A stretch of DNA of 35,176 bases from JABISG01 sp963581435. Its GTDB lineage: Bacteria > Planctomycetota > Planctomycetia > Planctomycetales > Planctomycetaceae. Below are positions 23,780 through 30,884 of the stretch, piece by piece. Under the pieces are notes generated by a model that was given only the letters and a program-made list of their open reading frames with translations, was not told the origin of the DNA and searched no databases. The stretch covers positions 1 to 35,176 of the forward strand of contig CAUZOL010000031.1 of assembly GCA_963581435.1 (NCBI GenBank), in the 5' to 3' direction. Made by a program: the position numbers and the translations under genes. Positions within the stretch are counted from its first letter, which is position 1; every line of letters begins with the position of its first letter.

Positions 23780-24013
23780 TTGGTCTTCCTGCAGATATGA
23801 AGTGTCTCGGGAAAGTTCCAAATTCCCTGCTGAGCATGATTTCCCTGCCGACCAGAGTACGGCAATTCCCGGTGCATCTCTACAATAGCGTCGAGATGGC
23901 AACGCGGTGCCGTTACTTATTGCAGTTCGTTTCGGTCGTCGAGGAAGCACTCGAACCGCATAAATGCCGTCACTACGAACCTGTTTGCCAGGATGTTTTT
24001 TGTTGATTCATTG

Positions 24014-25453
24014 ATGCCTGAAAATGTCACTATCATTGGCGGGGGTTTGAGCGGATTGGCGGCTGCGTGCGCGCTGGCTGACAGAGGGGTGCGTGTCACA
24101 CTGCTGGAATCGCGTCCACGGTTGGGGGGACGTGCCGGTTCCTTCATCGACCGCACAACCGGGACGCAAATCGACAATTGTCAGCACGTGACGATGGGAT
24201 GTTGCACGAACTTTCAGAAATTCTGCGACACCGTCGGCGTGTCGGAGCTGTTTCGCCGTGAAACCCGGTTGAACTTCGTCGGACCAGACGGGGCCATCGA
24301 TACGCTTGCATCCAGCTGGCTGCCGGCGCCCTTTCATCTGATGAACGGATTCCGACGGCTGCGTTACTTGTCGCGCGCCGATCGGCGGTGTTTATCGCGT
24401 GGACTGCGGTCGCTGGCGCGGACTAAGCCCACTGAGGATGATCGGCAGACGTTCGCCGACTGGCTGCGCGAACATCAGCAGACGCCGACGGCAATCGAAC
24501 GATTCTGGAACGTCGTGCTGGTGAGCGCGTTGAGCGAGACACTCGACCGGATCGACGTGGCCAGCGCCCGGAAGGTGTTCGTCGATGCGTTCCTGGCGAA
24601 TCGGCGTGGATGGGAAGTGCAGATTCCAACCGTTCCGTTGGACGAATTGTACGGCAGCCGGCTGACCGATTGGCTGACAAGCCGGCACGCAACGATTCGC
24701 CTGAAATGTGGCGTCGAGCAAATTCTCGTTGAGGACGACCGTGTGAAGGCGGTCGAACTTCGCGGTGGTGAGCGGATTGTCGCGGACGAATTCATTTTGG
24801 CCGTCCCGCATCAACGCGTTGCAGCTCTGCTGCCTGAATCGATGCAAACCGTTCCTGAGGTGGCGGGCCTGGCGCAACTGGATTCGGCCCCCATTGCCAG
24901 CGTGCATCTGTGGTTCGATCAACCGTTGACCGACTTGCCGCACGCGGCGTTTGTCGAACGATTGAGCCAATGGATGTTCAACCGCACGGCTCTGCAAAGC
25001 GGAAATCGGAAAGCGGAGAGCGGAGAGCTACCAAGCGACCATGTCCCCAAATCTCCGCATTACTATTACCAGATTGTCATCAGTGCCAGTCGGTCGCTGA
25101 GCGGAATGACGCAGGAGCAAGTCGTTGAAACGGTTGTTGCTGAGTTGGCCGACGTGTGGCCGGTTGCTGGCGAGGCCCAACTCGTTCACTCGCGACTGGC
25201 AACAGAACGAAAAGCGGTTTTCTCGGTTCTTCCCGGCGCGGATGCATGGCGGCCGGCGCAACAGTCCTTCATTGCGAATCTGCAGTTTGCCGGCGACTGG
25301 ACCCGCACCGGTTGGCCGGCGACGATGGAAGGGGCCGTCCGCAGTGGCTTTCTGGCTGCAGAAAACGTGCTGACCCGGCTGGGCAAACCGGAGAAACTGC
25401 TCGCTGCCAATCTGCCAACGGCTCCCCTGTCCAAAATTCTGCTCGGTTTATAG
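24014..25453 (+). CDS. hpnE: Hydroxysqualene dehydroxylase-like FAD enzyme (HpnE)
   Basis: About 479 residues of the phytoene desaturase/amine oxidase flavoprotein fold. The dinucleotide loop is VTIIGGGLSGLAAACAL (6-22), followed by LLESRPRLGGRAGSF. GTQIDNCQHVTMGCCTN is the block typical of HpnE, the FAD enzyme that converts hydroxysqualene to squalene with HpnC and HpnD in hopanoid producers. hpnC and hpnD are not in this window. The C-terminal FAD motif is NLQFAGDWTRTGWPATMEGAVRSG. Residues about 328-348 are an insertion made partly of heptamer repeats. Start uncertain: 24014 matches the family N-terminus, while 23993 is an alternative. Neither has a strong Shine-Dalgarno. A carotenoid desaturase role cannot be excluded. 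Confidence 0.87.
   Translation: MPENVTIIGGGLSGLAAACALADRGVRVTLLESRPRLGGRAGSFIDRTTGTQIDNCQHVTMGCCTNFQKFCDTVGVSELFRRETRLNFVGPDGAIDTLASSWLPAPFHLMNGFRRLRYLSRADRRCLSRGLRSLARTKPTEDDRQTFADWLREHQQTPTAIERFWNVVLVSALSETLDRIDVASARKVFVDAFLANRRGWEVQIPTVPLDELYGSRLTDWLTSRHATIRLKCGVEQILVEDDRVKAVELRGGERIVADEFILAVPHQRVAALLPESMQTVPEVAGLAQLDSAPIASVHLWFDQPLTDLPHAAFVERLSQWMFNRTALQSGNRKAESGELPSDHVPKSPHYYYQIVISASRSLSGMTQEQVVETVVAELADVWPVAGEAQLVHSRLATERKAVFSVLPGADAWRPAQQSFIANLQFAGDWTRTGWPATMEGAVRSGFLAAENVLTRLGKPEKLLAANLPTAPLSKILLGL
25001..25028 (+). repeat. Heptamer array inside hpnE
   Basis: Four heptamers in strict register: GGAAATC, GGAAAGC, GGAGAGC, GGAGAGC. They encode GNRKAESGEL near residues 330-339 of the HpnE-like protein, just before the conserved YYYQIVISASRSL strand. 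No inverted partner was seen nearby. Confidence 0.85.
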
Positions 25454-25486
25454 ACTAGCGGCTCATTGACTCTCGACTGGCGGGTC

Positions 25487-25501
25487 GGGTGCCACTGGCG
25501 T
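25487..25501 (+). repeat. Half copy of the TGCCACTGGCG repeat
   Basis: GGGTGCCACTGGCGT is identical to 5208-5222. Only one arm is present; the sequence diverges after it, so this is a truncated copy 33 bp after the hpnE stop. Confidence 0.6.
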
Positions 25502-25540
25502 CAGGTCAAACCGAAGAGTCAGGGTGGCAGAGAAGTCGTT

Positions 25541-25601
25541 ACCCGAAGCGTAAGCGAGGACGAAGCGGCACGTCACGGCATCCCTCGCTTACGCTTCGGG
25601 T
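25541..25601. repeat. 19-bp perfect inverted repeat (GAAGCGTAAGCGAGG family)
   Basis: ACCCGAAGCGTAAGCGAGG (25541-25559) pairs perfectly with 25583-25601 across 23 nt. Its core resembles the repeat at 26761-26839 (GAAGCG-Y-AAGCGA). It lies in the 261-bp gap upstream of the potassium channel gene. Confidence 0.85.
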
Positions 25602-25714
25602 TACGATATCGCGGTTCGCCCCCCCCTGAAAAATTGAGCCTGACGAAGAACGAGGCCGGCAAGACACGTGTTGAGCCATGTTGTTAATTGAATCGGACCA
25701 TTGACGGCGCGCCT

Positions 25715-26716
25715 ATGCGACACGTTTTATCAATTGTGCTGTTGCTGCTGGCGTTGACGCTGGTCGGGACAGTGGGCTTCAAAGTGGTCGATCCCCCAGC
25801 CGATTGGATCGACTGCCTGTACATGGCCGTCATCACGCTGACGACGGTCGGCTATCGTGAGTCGATCCAGGTTGAAGGCAACCCGGCGGCCAAACTGTTT
25901 GTCATCGTCTATCTGATCTGCGGTTTGAGCGTCTTCACTTACAGCGCGTACCATCTCGGCCAGTGGGTTGTCAGTGTGGAAATGCGGTCCATTCTCGAAA
26001 GGCGGCGTATGCAGAATTCGATCAGCAAACTGCACAATCATTACATCGTCTGCGGACTGGGGCGGATGGGAACCATCATTTGCGAAACGCTCCAGGAGCG
26101 CGGCAAGCCGTTCATTGTGATCGACATCGATGAAGAACGGCTGGCCGAGGTATGCGCCGAGCGAAATTGGTTGCACCTGGAAGGTGATGCAACCGATGAC
26201 AGCATTTTGGAGAACGCCGGCATCGCCCGTGCCCGATCACTCGCGTCGGTTTTGCCGACCGATGCCGACAACGTTTACGTCGTCCTTTCGGCCCGCATGT
26301 TGTCGCCGGAACTGCAGATTATTGTGAGGGCCGGCGGCGAAAAAGCCGTTTCTAAACTGCAGCGAGCCGGCGCGACTCGGGTCGTTAGTCCGTTTTCGAC
26401 CGGCGCGCAGAAGATGGCCCGGTTCATGGTCACGCCCAGCATCGAGGACTTTCTCGAAATCGCCGACAGTCGCGGCAACGAACTGGAGTTGGCCGACGTG
26501 CATATTGAGGCCGACAGCCCGTTCATCGGCAAACAACTGCAGCAGACTGACCTGCGAGAAAAAGGGGTGATGGTCATCGGCATTCGCCGCGCCGATGGCG
26601 AACGGTTGATGCCGCCCCCCGGCTCGGCGGTGATTGAACAAGGCGATTCGCTGTTCGCCTTCGGCAGCACCGAAGCGGTCAACCGCCTGATCGGCCAGAT
26701 CGATCAGCACGAGTGA
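25715..26716 (+). CDS. Two-TM potassium channel with RCK (TrkA-N/TrkA-C) domains
   Basis: About 333 residues. TM1 (about 3-21), a pore helix with filter-like TLTTVGYRES (41-50) and TM2 (about 61-83) form a KcsA/MthK-type pore. An RCK domain follows, with Rossmann loop VCGLGRMG (112-119) and acidic VIDIDEERL, then a TrkA-C domain (about 245-330). The filter is unusual: canonical TVGYG reads TVGYR. The channel would be gated by nucleotide or ions bound by the RCK ring. The ATG at 25715 was chosen because TM1 begins there; a TTG at 25688 is possible. Palindromic repeats of one family flank the gene on both sides. Confidence 0.9.
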   Translation: MRHVLSIVLLLLALTLVGTVGFKVVDPPADWIDCLYMAVITLTTVGYRESIQVEGNPAAKLFVIVYLICGLSVFTYSAYHLGQWVVSVEMRSILERRRMQNSISKLHNHYIVCGLGRMGTIICETLQERGKPFIVIDIDEERLAEVCAERNWLHLEGDATDDSILENAGIARARSLASVLPTDADNVYVVLSARMLSPELQIIVRAGGEKAVSKLQRAGATRVVSPFSTGAQKMARFMVTPSIEDFLEIADSRGNELELADVHIEADSPFIGKQLQQTDLREKGVMVIGIRRADGERLMPPPGSAVIEQGDSLFAFGSTEAVNRLIGQIDQHE

Positions 26717-26760
26717 CGAAGAGTCGAGTGTTCAACGTACGTTGATCGACGATCCACCCC

Positions 26761-26839
26761 ATAGAAGCCTGAAGCGCAAGCGAAGGACGATTTCAGGGCG
26801 ATGCCAGCAAGCTCCTTCGCTTGCGCTTCAGGCTTCTAT
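26761..26839. repeat. 27-bp perfect inverted repeat (GAAGCGCAAGCGAAGG family)
   Basis: The arm 26761-26787 (starts ATAGAAGCCTGAAGCG) is perfectly complementary to 26813-26839, with a 25-nt spacer. It lies between the convergent potassium channel gene and PQQ protein C. Related in its core to 25541-25601. Confidence 0.88.
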
Positions 26840-26868
26840 TGTTGCGTCGATGCTTTTCCGTGCCCCCG

Positions 26869-28128
26869 CTATTTTTTTCGGATATCGAGGCAGAGAATCT
26901 CGCTGCCGTCGCGGAGATACAGCAGGCCGTTTGCGAGCGCCGGTGCTTGTCGTGTTGACCCGATGACTTTTGCGCGGGCGAGTTCGCGGAAGGATTTGGG
27001 AGATGCGGCGACGATGACGAGTTCGCCGTCGATGGTGCTGATGAAAAGTTTGCCGTCGGCGGCAATCAAATTCCCTTTGCCAAACCGGGCTTGCTGCCAG
27101 GCGCGCGTTCCGTCGGTTGCGTCGATGCACGTCAGGTGCGTGATTGGTCCGGCACCGCCCACGTTGTCCATGCCGTACAGGTGACCGTCGAGCAGAATGG
27201 ACGTCTGCCATTCATTACGGAGCACACTGCGGCGACCGGTGGAATCCCAAACCGTCTTCAGGGCGAACTTTTTACCGTCCGGTTTCAATTCCAGCAAGGT
27301 GCTGCCGTGATTCTCGCCAGCCGACAGGAAGACGCGATTCTTCCAGGCCAGCGGCGTGGCGATGTTGCATTCGTAGTCGGTGTTGTAGGGAAATCTCCAC
27401 AGCGATGTCCCCGACTTGGGATCCAGCCCCAACGCCGACTGCCCCGTGAAGGCAACAATTTGTTTGCGACCGGCGACGGTAAGCAGCGCGGCCGACGAAT
27501 ATCCGGCCGAGTCTCGCCCGGTTTTCCAAGCCAGTTTGCCGGTGGTTTTGTTGTAAGCAACCACCGTCGCGCCGGGAGCGCCGACTGTCACCACAACCAG
27601 GTCGCCGGCAATCAGCGGCGAGGAAGCCATGCCGTAATCGGCGATATTGCCTCCCATTTCCTTGACGACCTCGTGACGCCAGACAGCCGTGCCGTCCGAG
27701 AGTTTCAGGGCTGCGAGGATTCCATCGCCGGTGAACGCGAACACCAATCCGCCGTCAATCGCCGGTGTCGCGCGGGGACCGGCACCCATCGAGTTTCGAT
27801 ACGCGGCAGCAATCGCCGTACTCCAGACCGGCTTGCCGGTCTTCGCGTCGAGCAGAATCACCTGCTGCTTGCCCTCGCGTTCCACCATCGTTGCCAGTTT
27901 CCCATTGCTGATGATCAACCCCGACATTCCACCGCCGCCCTTCGCACGCCACACTTCGGGCGGTCCGTCGGACGGAAATTTGTCGAGCAGTTTGGTCTCA
28001 GTGGAAATACCATTTCGATTCGGCCCAAGAAACTGCGGCCAATCGGCGGCACTGGCAGGGCGACCGCCAAGAGCGGAACACACCAGGACAACGGCAAGAA
28101 CGGACGGCAGACGGAATGCGCGTTTCAC
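26869..28128 (-). CDS. Secreted PQQ-type beta-propeller protein C
   Basis: 419 residues with a signal peptide (about 1-27, ending ASA), then ADWPQFLGPNRNGIST, close to the opening of protein A (WPSWRGPNRDGIST). Propeller blades include LDAKTGKPVWSTA, LKLSDGTAVWRHE, YNKTTGKLAWKTG, LDPKSGTSLWRFP and IDATDGTRAWQQA. It ends LCLDIRKK, again like protein A. A and C are probable paralogues. Starts with GTG at 28128, with GAGG 7 nt upstream. It is 136 bp downstream of a small zinc-ribbon gene on the same strand. No enzyme active site recognised; ligand unknown. Confidence 0.88.
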   Translation of the reverse strand: MKRAFRLPSVLAVVLVCSALGGRPASAADWPQFLGPNRNGISTETKLLDKFPSDGPPEVWRAKGGGGMSGLIISNGKLATMVEREGKQQVILLDAKTGKPVWSTAIAAAYRNSMGAGPRATPAIDGGLVFAFTGDGILAALKLSDGTAVWRHEVVKEMGGNIADYGMASSPLIAGDLVVVTVGAPGATVVAYNKTTGKLAWKTGRDSAGYSSAALLTVAGRKQIVAFTGQSALGLDPKSGTSLWRFPYNTDYECNIATPLAWKNRVFLSAGENHGSTLLELKPDGKKFALKTVWDSTGRRSVLRNEWQTSILLDGHLYGMDNVGGAGPITHLTCIDATDGTRAWQQARFGKGNLIAADGKLFISTIDGELVIVAASPKSFRELARAKVIGSTRQAPALANGLLYLRDGSEILCLDIRKK

Positions 28129-28264
28129 GGCGAAGCCTCGCTATGGGTTTCACGAGCAGTTGAGTTCACAATCAGCGGAGCTTTAGAGCAGTCGCCATTT
28201 TCGAGAACGAAAGCGACAACATCCCCGCAGCGTGACTCGATGATCGAGGCGACCAAGGCCGCTG

Positions 28265-28663
28265 TCAAGGGGCGAGACGCGCGAGGTGCTGATTCGCGTT
28301 GCTGCCATCCCGACGGGCGACAGTTTCCGTCGCTGCCGTCGGTCGTGGCGCGAGATGACTGTCTTCGAGATTCCGCGATTTCAATTCGGCATCGAAGCCG
28401 TCACTGGAATGCCATAGCGGAACACCGCTGGCATAACGCACCGTTAGCATGGCAACTTTGGCAGCCGAACCAACATGGGCCATCACCGGTTTCTCCGGGT
28501 CGATTCCAATCCATCCCAATCCAAGACAGGCGTCGCAGTCGCCGTAATCCACCGCCGAAGCGAGAACTCGGCCGGTACCGCTGCACTCTCCACAACGTGC
28601 GCCCAACTGCAGTCGGTCGCCGTCCTGACTCCACACAATCAAGTTTTCGGACTGTTTACTCAT
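28265..28663 (-). CDS. Small protein with two DnaJ-type CxxCxGxG zinc motifs
   Basis: About 132 residues. CGECSGTG and CDACLGLG are two copies of the DnaJ-type zinc motif CxxCxGxG, about 18 residues apart, enough for one zinc site. The remainder, including a basic and Ala-rich C-terminus, is not recognised, and there is no J domain. It could be a zinc-binding redox or chaperone-like accessory. The ATG at 28663 was preferred over GTG at 28672; only a weak GAG lies upstream. It precedes PQQ protein C on the same strand. Confidence 0.65.
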   Translation of the reverse strand: MSKQSENLIVWSQDGDRLQLGARCGECSGTGRVLASAVDYGDCDACLGLGWIGIDPEKPVMAHVGSAAKVAMLTVRYASGVPLWHSSDGFDAELKSRNLEDSHLAPRPTAATETVARRDGSNANQHLARLAP

Positions 28664-28711
28664 TAATGTCACTCGTTGCCACTAGATCAGGGGAATACGG
28701 CGAGTGGGCGC

Positions 28712-28744
28712 AGAAACCCGGTCTTTTCAAAAACCCGGGTTTCT
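28712..28744. repeat. 33-bp palindrome, copy D
   Basis: Begins AGAAACCCGG and ends CCGGGTTTCT, with substitutions near the middle (GTCTTTTC...AAAAACCC). It lies in the 251-bp divergent gap between the small zinc-motif gene and the M24 peptidase gene, 171 bp upstream of the latter's ATG. Confidence 0.88.
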
Positions 28745-28914
28745 CAAAGCGTCAACTCTTCCGGGCGAGGAATTATTCGGGCCTAACACAGGCAGGTCAA
28801 GGGTCGTCGGCGGTGTGTTGCAGTGAGGGAACGTGTACGATGTCGTCCGCTTCGGGCGAGAAATCCCCCATTGAGCCGAGCATTAACACTCAAACTTCGT
28901 AGCTGGAAATCGCC

Positions 28915-30015
28915 ATGGATCTCGAACGCTTCGCAAAGCGCCGCCGAAAACTGATACGGAGTTTGAAACAGCAGGGCGTCGATGCGCTGTTGGTGACCGA
29001 CTTCACCAACGTCACTTACCTGACCGGCTTCAGTGGCGACGACAGCTATCTGCTCATCGGCCCGCAGCAAACCGTGCTCATCAGCGACAGCCGCTACACG
29101 ATTCAGATCGGTGAGGAATGCCCCGACATCGACGCTCACTTTCGCACCAATCGTGTGCCGATTATGGAAGCGACGGGCAAGCTGCTTCGAAAGGCGAAGC
29201 CGTCGAAGCTGGCGGTGGAGAGCGAATCACTCACTGTCGCCGAACTCGAAGAGCTGTCCAAACAAGCCAAATCGCAGGAAATTGTCCCGCTATCGGGGCT
29301 GGTGGAAACACTGCGGGAGATAAAGGATGCTGCGGAAATCGCCTCGATCCGGGAAGCGGTGCGGATGGCCGAGCAGGGGTTCGCGGTCATCCGGGCGTCG
29401 CTGGTGGGGCGAATGAGCGAACTCGAAGCGGCGCACGAACTGGAACACAGCATGCGAAAATTCGGCGCGACTCGCGCGGGTTTCGATCCCATCGTCGCCG
29501 TTGGCGCCAGAGCGGCGTTGCCGCATGCACATCCGTCGAAAGTTACGATGGAAACCGACGATTTCGTGCTTTTCGATTGGGGAGCAGAGACCGCCGACGG
29601 CTACAGGAGTGACTTGACTCGCGTTTTGGTGACGGGTAAAATTTCGACCAAACTAGAGAAGATATATAGAGTTGTGTTAAAAGCACAACTTCGCGGAATA
29701 AAAGCAATTCGGCCTGGCTCAAAAGGGTGTGACGTCGACAAGGCAGCCCGAAGTGTCATTGAGAAAGCAGGTTACGGCAAACGGTTCGGTCACGGCTTAG
29801 GTCACGGAATCGGGTTGAAGATCCACGAAGGTGGGCGATTTTCGCCGACATCGGAAACGATCTTGAAGCCGGGCATGGTGATGACCGTCGAGCCGGGGAT
29901 CTACATTCCGGGTTGGGGCGGCGTGCGAATCGAGGACGACATTCTCGTCACTCGCGATGGTCACGAAGTGCTCACCTCGGTTCCGAAGGAGTTCGAGCAG
30001 GCCGTGATTCGATGA
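28915..30015 (+). CDS. M24-family Xaa-Pro peptidase
   Basis: 366 residues. The N-terminal creatinase-like domain (LLVTDFTNVTYLTGFSGDDSYLL) is followed by the pita-bread M24 domain. The five metal ligands are present: Asp221 (LFDWGAE), Asp233 (YRSDLTR), His297 (GHGLGHGIGL), Glu326 (VEPGIY) and Glu340 (RIEDD). It should be an active dimetal enzyme removing residues N-terminal to proline; aminopeptidase P and prolidase cannot be told apart here. GGAA lies 6 nt upstream of the ATG. It is the first gene of a plus-strand run, but 293 bp separate it from accB. That gap contains a CGGCC-TTC-GGCCG hairpin and no gene. Confidence 0.93.
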   Translation: MDLERFAKRRRKLIRSLKQQGVDALLVTDFTNVTYLTGFSGDDSYLLIGPQQTVLISDSRYTIQIGEECPDIDAHFRTNRVPIMEATGKLLRKAKPSKLAVESESLTVAELEELSKQAKSQEIVPLSGLVETLREIKDAAEIASIREAVRMAEQGFAVIRASLVGRMSELEAAHELEHSMRKFGATRAGFDPIVAVGARAALPHAHPSKVTMETDDFVLFDWGAETADGYRSDLTRVLVTGKISTKLEKIYRVVLKAQLRGIKAIRPGSKGCDVDKAARSVIEKAGYGKRFGHGLGHGIGLKIHEGGRFSPTSETILKPGMVMTVEPGIYIPGWGGVRIEDDILVTRDGHEVLTSVPKEFEQAVIR

Positions 30016-30308
30016 GTTTGTGCCGTCGTTGGACAGACGCCGAACGCTGTTTTGTGGTAACCTCGACGGTAGTGCAACACCCCGGAGACAACCGGCGGTT
30101 TGCCTTGCATGTCTGAAAACTAGAAAACGTCCGAAAACCCGGTTGCGGTTGTTCTCGATACTCCCAAGCAAGTGTCTGGGTGACCCGTCAGAGGGTTTTT
30201 GGACTGCGAACAGAGTCTTCCGGCGTATATCAAGAAAACAACATTGCAGTCGTTGACTGATGGGAAACCCGGCCTTCGGCCGCGATAGACGGGAAAGGTA
30301 GTTTCTGG

Positions 30309-30797
30309 ATGTCTGAAGAAACTTCCGGTGATCGCGAATCGTTCGACCTCGAACGGTTGCGAGAGCTGATGGAGATGATGGAAAAGCACGACGTGACGCG
30401 GGTTAGCCTGCGCCACGGAAGCGAAAAATGGAACGTTTGCCGCGGGCCGCAAGATGTTGTGCAGATGGTACCTGCAGCGCATGTTCCGGCCGCCAGCCCT
30501 GCGCCATCGGCAGCCCCTGCCGCACAACCGGGCGCAGAACCGGCTGCGGTCGAGTCGGGACTGTTCATTAAAAGCCCGACCGTCGGCACGTTTTATTCGG
30601 CACCCAACCCCGACGATCCCCCATTTGTCACCGTCGGCAAGAAAGTCCAAACCGACACGGTTGTCTGCATCGTCGAGGCGATGAAGGTATTCAACCAGAT
30701 TGCCGCCGAGGTCGATGGAACGATCGTCGAGATTCTCGTGAACAACGGCGACCCGGTGGAGTTCGGACAGTCATTGTATCGGGTCCAGCCGGGATGA
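30309..30797 (+). CDS. accB: Biotin carboxyl carrier protein of acetyl-CoA carboxylase
   Basis: 162 residues. An N-terminal helical domain (LERLRELMEMMEKHDVTRV) is joined by an Ala/Pro linker (about 56-82) to the biotinyl domain. EAMKVFNQI carries the biotinylated Lys126, and SPTVGTFYSAPNP with the thumb-type insertion is typical of AccB. It carries the carboxyl group from biotin carboxylase to the transferase in malonyl-CoA formation. AAAGGTAG precedes the ATG. accC follows after 87 bp. The accA/accD transferase genes are not in the window. Confidence 0.97.
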   Translation: MSEETSGDRESFDLERLRELMEMMEKHDVTRVSLRHGSEKWNVCRGPQDVVQMVPAAHVPAASPAPSAAPAAQPGAEPAAVESGLFIKSPTVGTFYSAPNPDDPPFVTVGKKVQTDTVVCIVEAMKVFNQIAAEVDGTIVEILVNNGDPVEFGQSLYRVQPG

Positions 30798-30806
30798 TGC
30801 CGAACG

Positions 30807-30870
30807 GCAGAGACAAGGGAAGAGTAGAAACGACGTTTTTCTCCTTTTCCTTTTGATTTTTTCCTCTAGA
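30807..30870. repeat. Purine/pyrimidine repeat between accB and accC (element 4)
   Basis: A purine-rich stretch (GGCAGAGACAAGGGAAGAG..., 30807-30830) faces a pyrimidine-rich stretch with TTCCTTTT-like units (30836-30870, CTCCTT, TTCCTT, TTGATT, TTTTCC). The right arm is roughly hexameric and the left is degenerate. It resembles elements 1 and 3 and ends 14 bp before the accC ATG. Confidence 0.55.
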
Positions 30871-30884
30871 GACGATCCGGCAGC

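Noticed and set aside
23780..23950. N-terminal extension of the ComF protein to an ATG at 23950
   Set aside because: Adds 57 residues with no ComF similarity and would run toward the divergent hpnE promoter; GTG at 23779 has a good ribosome site.
25715..26716. RCK protein as the TrkA partner of the TrkH at 16274-17878
   Set aside because: It has its own two-TM pore, is 8 kb away and on the other strand, so it is more likely a stand-alone channel.
27091..28902. 603-codon open frame on the plus strand, opposite PQQ protein C and the small zinc-motif gene
   Set aside because: Its translation is Arg/Gly/Gln-rich with no family features, and the opposite strand encodes well-supported proteins with proper starts. 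Long antisense frames are common in GC-rich genes.
30016..30308. Possible promoter or small RNA in the gap before accB
   Set aside because: TTGGAC-like and TATA-like words occur, but spacing is wrong (about 21 nt) and no stable RNA-like fold beyond one 5-bp hairpin was seen.
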